Under the pieces are notes generated by a model. It searched no databases and had not been told where the DNA came from. It saw only the letters and a program-made list of their open reading frames with translations. 46,068 bases of DNA from Methanobacteriota archaeon (GTDB taxonomy: Archaea; Thermoplasmatota; Poseidoniia; MGIII; CG-Epi1), in the NCBI GenBank assembly GCA_029977605.1, contig JAPOKN010000004.1:1-46068 (forward strand). Direction: 5' to 3'. The translations under genes were made by a program, and so were the position numbers. How positions within the stretch are numbered: the first letter of the stretch is position 1; the number at the start of each line of letters is the position of its first letter. This document shows, one piece after another, positions 41,857 through 46,068 of the stretch.

Positions 41857-42303
41857 ATGACACTATTAGGATTCGGTGACGACAATTTAGTATTTTTTGA
41901 CTTTGAATTTAGTTATGTTAGTATAATCGGCGCGAGTATTTCGGTTTTTCTTGGTATTGTGATGACACAATCTGGTTTTGACAAGATATTTAATTGGGAA
42001 GGCGAATTAGATTTCATTACAGGTAAGTTTGCTAACACTCCCCTAGCTAATTTTTCTACATTTGGTTTAATTCAAGTTACAATATTTGAAATATTATCAG
42101 GCCTTTTGTCATTATTTGGGTCGCTTATGGCCTTATTTTACAATGATTATTCCTATGCAATAATGGGTTTAATTTTAGCAGCAAGTTCTTTAGCTATTCT
42201 AATGTTAGGTCAAAGAATCTCAAAAGACTATGAAGGAGCAGCAGTGTTAGTTCCTTACTATATTTTAACAATGTTTGGTCTATTTATCTACACTCAGTTT
42301 TAG
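41857..42303 (+). CDS. DoxX-like membrane protein
   Basis: This 148-residue protein has four hydrophobic helices. The pattern GIVMTQSGFDKIFNW followed by helices and a GQRISKDYEGAA segment is similar to the DoxX/quinol-oxidase-associated family, but the match is loose. The ATG at 41857 is preferred over 41839, because CCATATAC at 41829-41836 lies about 25 nt upstream. It ends 4 nt into the convergent coxD gene. DoxX proteins are linked to thiosulfate:quinone oxidation or membrane redox chemistry; here its neighbours are disulfide and oxidase genes. Confidence 0.6.
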   Translation: MTLLGFGDDNLVFFDFEFSYVSIIGASISVFLGIVMTQSGFDKIFNWEGELDFITGKFANTPLANFSTFGLIQVTIFEILSGLLSLFGSLMALFYNDYSYAIMGLILAASSLAILMLGQRISKDYEGAAVLVPYYILTMFGLFIYTQF

Positions 42304-42683
42304 AAACCACAAATAGTAGCCAAATCATCTACAGCACCAGGAGTTGTTAGCCCTACAGCTAAGAATAATACGGCTAAGAAAAACAGAGGTACAGATGCAG
42401 TCTGATAAACTAATGGAGGATCCCATGTCATGTGCATAAAGAATGAGCAAATATACCAGCATTTGATAAGTGCTATACCGAATAGAATTAGCATATTCAA
42501 TGCAAACGAATCAAATTCTTGAACAATTGCCAATACTTCTAGAATTGTCCAAAAAACTAGCCACGCAAATATTTTGATGAATCCATCTACAGGATCATCA
42601 GTATGCCCAAAAGTCACCCAGTCTGGGAAAGAATGGTCATGGTGTTCATCGTGGCTGTTTTCAGTTTTTGTTTCTTCACTCAT
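42300..42683 (-). CDS. coxD: Cytochrome c oxidase subunit IV-like protein
   Basis: This small membrane subunit stabilises haem-copper oxidases. The 127-residue protein has a charged, His-rich N-terminus (NSHDEHHDHSFPDW) and three membrane helices, with CWYICSFFMHMTWDPPL as the family-typical middle segment. It follows coxC by 8 nt with GAGGTAA as a likely ribosome site, so it is the last gene of the cox operon. Its 3' end overlaps the DoxX-like gene. Confidence 0.88.
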   Translation of the reverse strand: MSEETKTENSHDEHHDHSFPDWVTFGHTDDPVDGFIKIFAWLVFWTILEVLAIVQEFDSFALNMLILFGIALIKCWYICSFFMHMTWDPPLVYQTASVPLFFLAVLFLAVGLTTPGAVDDLATICGF

Positions 42684-42691
42684 TTTTTACC

Positions 42692-43636
42692 TCAATATAA
42701 ATAGAAAAATGGAAATACAAATACCCAAACCAAATCAACGTAGTGCCAGTATAGTCCAAATAGCTCAATAGTTTCATGGTTTTCTTCATTATATCCATCT
42801 TTGTTTGATTTTGCAATCAAGTATCCTAATGCAATTAGCCCAATGAAGACGTGAGCACCATGCATGCCTGTAGTAATGTAAAAAGTACTGCCTTCAATAC
42901 TAGTATCAAGCCAAAAACCATTTGCGTATTTTGGAGCAATACAATGGTCTGCGATGCTTTGTCCTGCTAAAACGTCACAACCGTTATGAGATTCGTCCCA
43001 GAAATTATAATGTCTCATTTCATTCCATTCCCACAACTTTAGAGCTAAGAACATAGCTCCTAGGACAAAGGTAACAGCCAAATATCTAGTAACTGCTTTT
43101 GGGTTATTGTTCTTAGCAGCATACAATGCTAACACAACAGTCAAACTGCTTAAAAGAAGTGCAAATGTATTAATCACTCCAAATATTAAGTGACTTCTGA
43201 TAACATCAGCAGCAGGTACCCAGCAATCTTCAAAGTATAATCCACAATCAATGTCTGGAGAATAGTCTGGCATTGACGCTCTGTATCTCAAATATGCACT
43301 TAATAATGTACTGAAAACCATGACTTCAGTTAATAGGAAAATCCACATTCCAAATTTTCGAGTTGAAATTGTATCCCAGAATTTATGATAAGTTTCTATG
43401 TGTTCATCTTCTTCACCTTCTAGATCCCAATAATCTTGAACCCACATGAAGAATGCTGTAAAAATTCCAATAAGTCCTATGATGAATACAAACCAGTAAC
43501 CCGTATCTCCTGTTTTATCTTCACCGCCAGCAGTGGCCATGACTAACCCAATAAACATAATTGCAGTTGCAACACAGAATAAGAAAGGCGCAGGAGTTTC
43601 TATGTGAGCATGATGCTCATCATGTTCATCACTCAT
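42692..43636 (-). CDS. coxC: Cytochrome c oxidase subunit III
   Basis: Subunit III is a membrane protein of aa3-type oxidases that sustains proton uptake. Seven helices are visible. Typical segments are FGMWIFLLTEVMVFSTLLSA, GVINTFALLLSSLTVVLA, FYITTGMHGAHVFIGLIALG and the C-terminal YWHYVDLVWVFVFPFFYLY. The ATG at 43636 (MSDEHDEHHAH) is chosen because GGAGG lies just upstream on the minus strand; it overlaps the coxA stop by 8 nt. An ATG at 43660 is also in frame. A loop between helices carries four cysteines not usual in the family. Confidence 0.96.
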   Translation of the reverse strand: MSDEHDEHHAHIETPAPFLFCVATAIMFIGLVMATAGGEDKTGDTGYWFVFIIGLIGIFTAFFMWVQDYWDLEGEEDEHIETYHKFWDTISTRKFGMWIFLLTEVMVFSTLLSAYLRYRASMPDYSPDIDCGLYFEDCWVPAADVIRSHLIFGVINTFALLLSSLTVVLALYAAKNNNPKAVTRYLAVTFVLGAMFLALKLWEWNEMRHYNFWDESHNGCDVLAGQSIADHCIAPKYANGFWLDTSIEGSTFYITTGMHGAHVFIGLIALGYLIAKSNKDGYNEENHETIELFGLYWHYVDLVWVFVFPFFYLY

Positions 43637-45950
43637 TTTTTTTAGCCTCCTCTTCGGCATCTAGCAATGTAGGAATTTCGATGAAACTATTTTCTGGCGG
43701 TGGAGATGATGTAGCCCATTCTAATGACCATCCATTCCACGGATTGTCTCCAGCTTCTTTACCATTCCTGTAAGAGTAAAATACGTTATAAACAAAAATT
43801 AGTTGTACTAAGCCGAATAGTATTGCGAAAATACTAATGAATTGGTTTAATTCTGTTAACGATGCGTCATAGGTAGCATATCTTCTTGGCATTCCAGAAA
43901 TTCCTACATTGTGCATCGGATAAAATGCAGCGTTAAAAGTGATGAATGTTGTTGCAAAATGTATAATTCCTAATCTTTCATCCATCATCTTTCCAGTCAT
44001 TTTAGGATACCAATAGTAAACTCCAGCTATGAAAGAAAACATAGTTCCCCCAATCAAGACATAATGGAAGTGTGCTACAACGAAATAAGTGTCGTGGAAA
44101 GCAATATCTAATGGAATAGAAGCCAAAATAATGCCAGTAATTCCTCCAATTGTGAAAGTAATAATAGTACCTAATGAAAACATCATTGGTGTGTTTAGAA
44201 CTACAGATCCACCAGTCATAGTAGCAAGCCAATTGAATATTTTAATTCCAGTAGGTACTGCAACTAACATTGTTGTTAGCATTACAATGAAACGGAATAA
44301 TGGATCAGCACCTGTAGTAAACATGTGGTGACCGTATACTACGAACGAAATTATTCCTATTGTAGCCATTGCATATACCATAGAAGTGTATCCAAAAATT
44401 GGTCTTCTTGAAAATGTAGATATTATTTCAGATAAAACGCCAAAGGCAGGTAAAATAACAATGTAAACTTCCGGATGTCCAAAGTACCAGAATAAGTGCT
44501 GCCACAATATAGGGTCAGAATCTGGACCTGAAAAGTATAAACTTCCAAAAGTACGATCTGCCATCAGTAAAATTAAAGCAACAGTGAATACAGGAATAGA
44601 TAGCAGAAGTAAGAATACAGTTACAAGGATAGACCAAGCGAATAGGGGCATTTTCATTAGAGAAACTCCTGGAGCACGCATTCTCAGCATAGTTACTAGG
44701 AAATTAACTGCTGTAAGTGTTGAAGAAGCTCCCAACATTAGTTGCCCAGCAACCCAGAAATCCGTTCCAGGCCTTGTAGCGGATGCGCCAGAAGAATAAG
44801 GTGCATATCCAGTCCAGCCAACGTCTCCAGCACCTCCAGTGAAATATCCCATGTACAATACAATACCGCCAGTAGGAAGGAGCCAATAACCAAATGAATT
44901 TAGTCTTGGGAATGCTAAATCTCTTGCACCAATTTGAAGAGGAATTAAGTAATTTGCAAAGCCAAAAATGATAGGCATGGCAGCCATGAAAATCATGGTT
45001 GTTCCATGCATTGTAAAGGTAGAGTTATACTCTTGGTATGTTAAGAAATCACCATCCACTCGAGGTTCATATAATTGCCATCTAATCAATAAACCTAAAA
45101 TTCCCCCAATGAAGAACCAGGCAAATCCAGTGACAATGTAAAGCGTTCCAATATATTTGTGATCAGTAGTCGTGAGCCATGGATAAATCCATTTCCAGTA
45201 GCTCTTCATTACCTCTTCGAATGATTCGTCTTGATCGACCATTCTATATCCAACTACTACAACAGCTAAAGTAATGAAAACAATTCCAAATCCGTATACT
45301 ACTTTCTTAGGTCCAGATAATTCGCCATGAGCTCCACCATCTGTAATTTGAGCATTTTTACCAGCAAGAAGGAAGGTTCCTGAATTCCAATAGTCTCCAC
45401 TATTTCCCATACCTCCACTATCTTCGTAAGCATTTCCGTTAACAGAATTTCCGTAAACCATGAATTCTGCAACTACAGAATCGCTATCTGGAGCTGTCCA
45501 ATTGAAACTCCATTCTCTTAAGTTATTTCCATCTCCACTCTGCCCCTCTTCTCCCCCAGTGTGAGTTAGGTAACTACTATCTTCAGGTTTCCATACGTTA
45601 TCATCAATAGGAGTTAAAGTTCCAGTGGAAACTTTCAGCATAAAACCTCCCATATTGGGTCCATTTTCCATTGGTGCAATATCATTTGGTCCGCCGGAAA
45701 TGTTGAGAATTAATGTGTAAGTTTCACCTGCTGTAAAATTAGAAGGTATTGTTAAATTTAGAATAACAGCCGAATTTGGATTATTCATATTTCCGTCGCC
45801 TATATTGTGACAGCTACAGCCATTTGCTTCGACTAATGTGCTTATACTTGGATCAATTCCTCCTGGATTTGTTTCTCCAGTTGGAACTGCAGTTACAGCA
45901 AAAATGATGCTTAATAGTATTCCTAGCCCTATTGCTTTACTTCTAAGCAT
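43629..45950 (-). CDS. coxA: Cytochrome c oxidase subunit I with an N-terminal secreted CxCH domain
   Basis: Subunit I holds haem a, haem a3 and CuB and reduces O2. The core (about residues 255-740) has FTMHGTTMIF, GHPEVYIVILPAFG with the CuB histidine, the cross-linked tyrosine and the type A1 glutamate, YGHHMFTTG, and VAHFHYVLIGG. Ahead of it, residues 1-20 form a signal peptide. Residues 40-195 form an external beta domain with NGCSCHN (C45, C47, H48), like the choice-of-anchor V/reeler-type domains. A helix (VVYGFGIVFITLAVVVVGY) then links to the core. The motif is CxCH, not the CxxCH of c-type haem. The gene overlaps coxB by 8 nt and coxC by 8 nt. The 773-residue length reflects the fusion. 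Confidence 0.95.
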   Translation of the reverse strand: MLRSKAIGLGILLSIIFAVTAVPTGETNPGGIDPSISTLVEANGCSCHNIGDGNMNNPNSAVILNLTIPSNFTAGETYTLILNISGGPNDIAPMENGPNMGGFMLKVSTGTLTPIDDNVWKPEDSSYLTHTGGEEGQSGDGNNLREWSFNWTAPDSDSVVAEFMVYGNSVNGNAYEDSGGMGNSGDYWNSGTFLLAGKNAQITDGGAHGELSGPKKVVYGFGIVFITLAVVVVGYRMVDQDESFEEVMKSYWKWIYPWLTTTDHKYIGTLYIVTGFAWFFIGGILGLLIRWQLYEPRVDGDFLTYQEYNSTFTMHGTTMIFMAAMPIIFGFANYLIPLQIGARDLAFPRLNSFGYWLLPTGGIVLYMGYFTGGAGDVGWTGYAPYSSGASATRPGTDFWVAGQLMLGASSTLTAVNFLVTMLRMRAPGVSLMKMPLFAWSILVTVFLLLLSIPVFTVALILLMADRTFGSLYFSGPDSDPILWQHLFWYFGHPEVYIVILPAFGVLSEIISTFSRRPIFGYTSMVYAMATIGIISFVVYGHHMFTTGADPLFRFIVMLTTMLVAVPTGIKIFNWLATMTGGSVVLNTPMMFSLGTIITFTIGGITGIILASIPLDIAFHDTYFVVAHFHYVLIGGTMFSFIAGVYYWYPKMTGKMMDERLGIIHFATTFITFNAAFYPMHNVGISGMPRRYATYDASLTELNQFISIFAILFGLVQLIFVYNVFYSYRNGKEAGDNPWNGWSLEWATSSPPPENSFIEIPTLLDAEEEAKKNE

Positions 45951-46068
45951 TGTTTACCTCAGTTACATATATTTCAGCTAACATTTGAGAGTGGCTATTT
46001 CCACAGTATTCAGTACAGTAAATCCTGTAAGGTTCATCTCTTGCCGATACCATACTGGTGTCAACCCA
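45943..46068 (-). CDS. coxB: Cytochrome c oxidase subunit II, C-terminal fragment (runs off the window)
   Basis: The last 41 codons of the gene are present, open to the window edge. They include the CuA site IYCTEYCGNSHSQMLAEIYV, with the C-x3-C, H and M ligands in the right order. The stop codon TAG at 45943-45945 lies inside coxA, overlapping by 8 nt. It shows a true oxidase of the CuA type, which explains the nearby SCO copper chaperone. Confidence 0.95.
   Translation of the reverse strand, partial: WVDTSMVSARDEPYRIYCTEYCGNSHSQMLAEIYVTEVNNA

Noticed and set aside
45801-45820. CxCH in the coxA N-terminal domain as a standard cytochrome c haem site
   Set aside because: The spacing is one residue short of CxxCH. 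I checked the codons, and no alternative reading restores CxxCH in this frame. It is kept as an unusual motif, not called haem c.

Overview
The window reads as a compact, AT-rich archaeal chromosome segment. The archaeal markers are a two-repeat TATA-binding protein (tbp), a hypusine-type translation factor eIF5A, an archaeosortase, archaeal-type CDP-alcohol phosphotransferases, and strong TATA-like boxes about 25 nt upstream of many start codons, which implies leaderless mRNAs. An aerobic haem-copper oxidase operon, a folate-type thymidylate pathway and very long secreted adhesin-like proteins fit an aerobic marine member of the Thermoplasmatota (Poseidoniia, Marine Group II or III). That placement is an inference from gene content. 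No mobile element, CRISPR array or rRNA was seen.

Layout. 1-4900: tRNA-Arg, a PLP-dependent serine/threonine dehydratase or racemase, then tbp, a 57-residue ORF, eIF5A and agmatinase as one tight operon; a DNA glycosylase, tRNA-Leu, a [2Fe-2S] thioredoxin-like ferredoxin and pdxT. 5022-12146: a 2374-residue secreted, C-terminally anchored protein with four MAM-like modules and a cupredoxin domain, followed by a rhomboid protease. 13153-19388: an ArsB/NhaD-type transporter, purine genes purL, purS and purC, and a lipid pair (CDP-alcohol phosphotransferase and pgpA). 19451-30156: coiled-coil protein, sugar nucleotidyltransferase, an archaeosortase fused to an archaetidylserine decarboxylase, archaetidylserine synthase, and a convergent 2200-residue surface protein with a PGPS-type C-terminal sorting signal. 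30199-39119: folA, thyA, a 42-residue ORF, phhB, an MscS channel, a secreted S15-like hydrolase, a membrane protein, a secreted cyclophilin, an iscA-like gene, two small proteins and phhA. 39232-46068: VKOR, a thioredoxin-like protein, an SCO-family protein with an inserted thioredoxin domain, a DoxX-like protein, and the convergent cox operon (coxD, coxC, fused coxA, partial coxB).

Three themes tie the genes together. First, the surface: an archaeosortase-PssD fusion, PssA and two or three proteins with similar C-terminal tails (PGPS, TPSF, TPSIS) look like a self-contained protein-processing and lipid-anchoring system. Second, exported redox chemistry: VKOR and thioredoxin-like proteins, an SCO copper chaperone and the CuA-bearing oxidase lie side by side. 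Third, nested domain insertions: a propeller-like segment inside a MAM module, a permuted MAM module inside a GATase-like domain, and a thioredoxin domain inside SCO all occur in exported proteins of this window.
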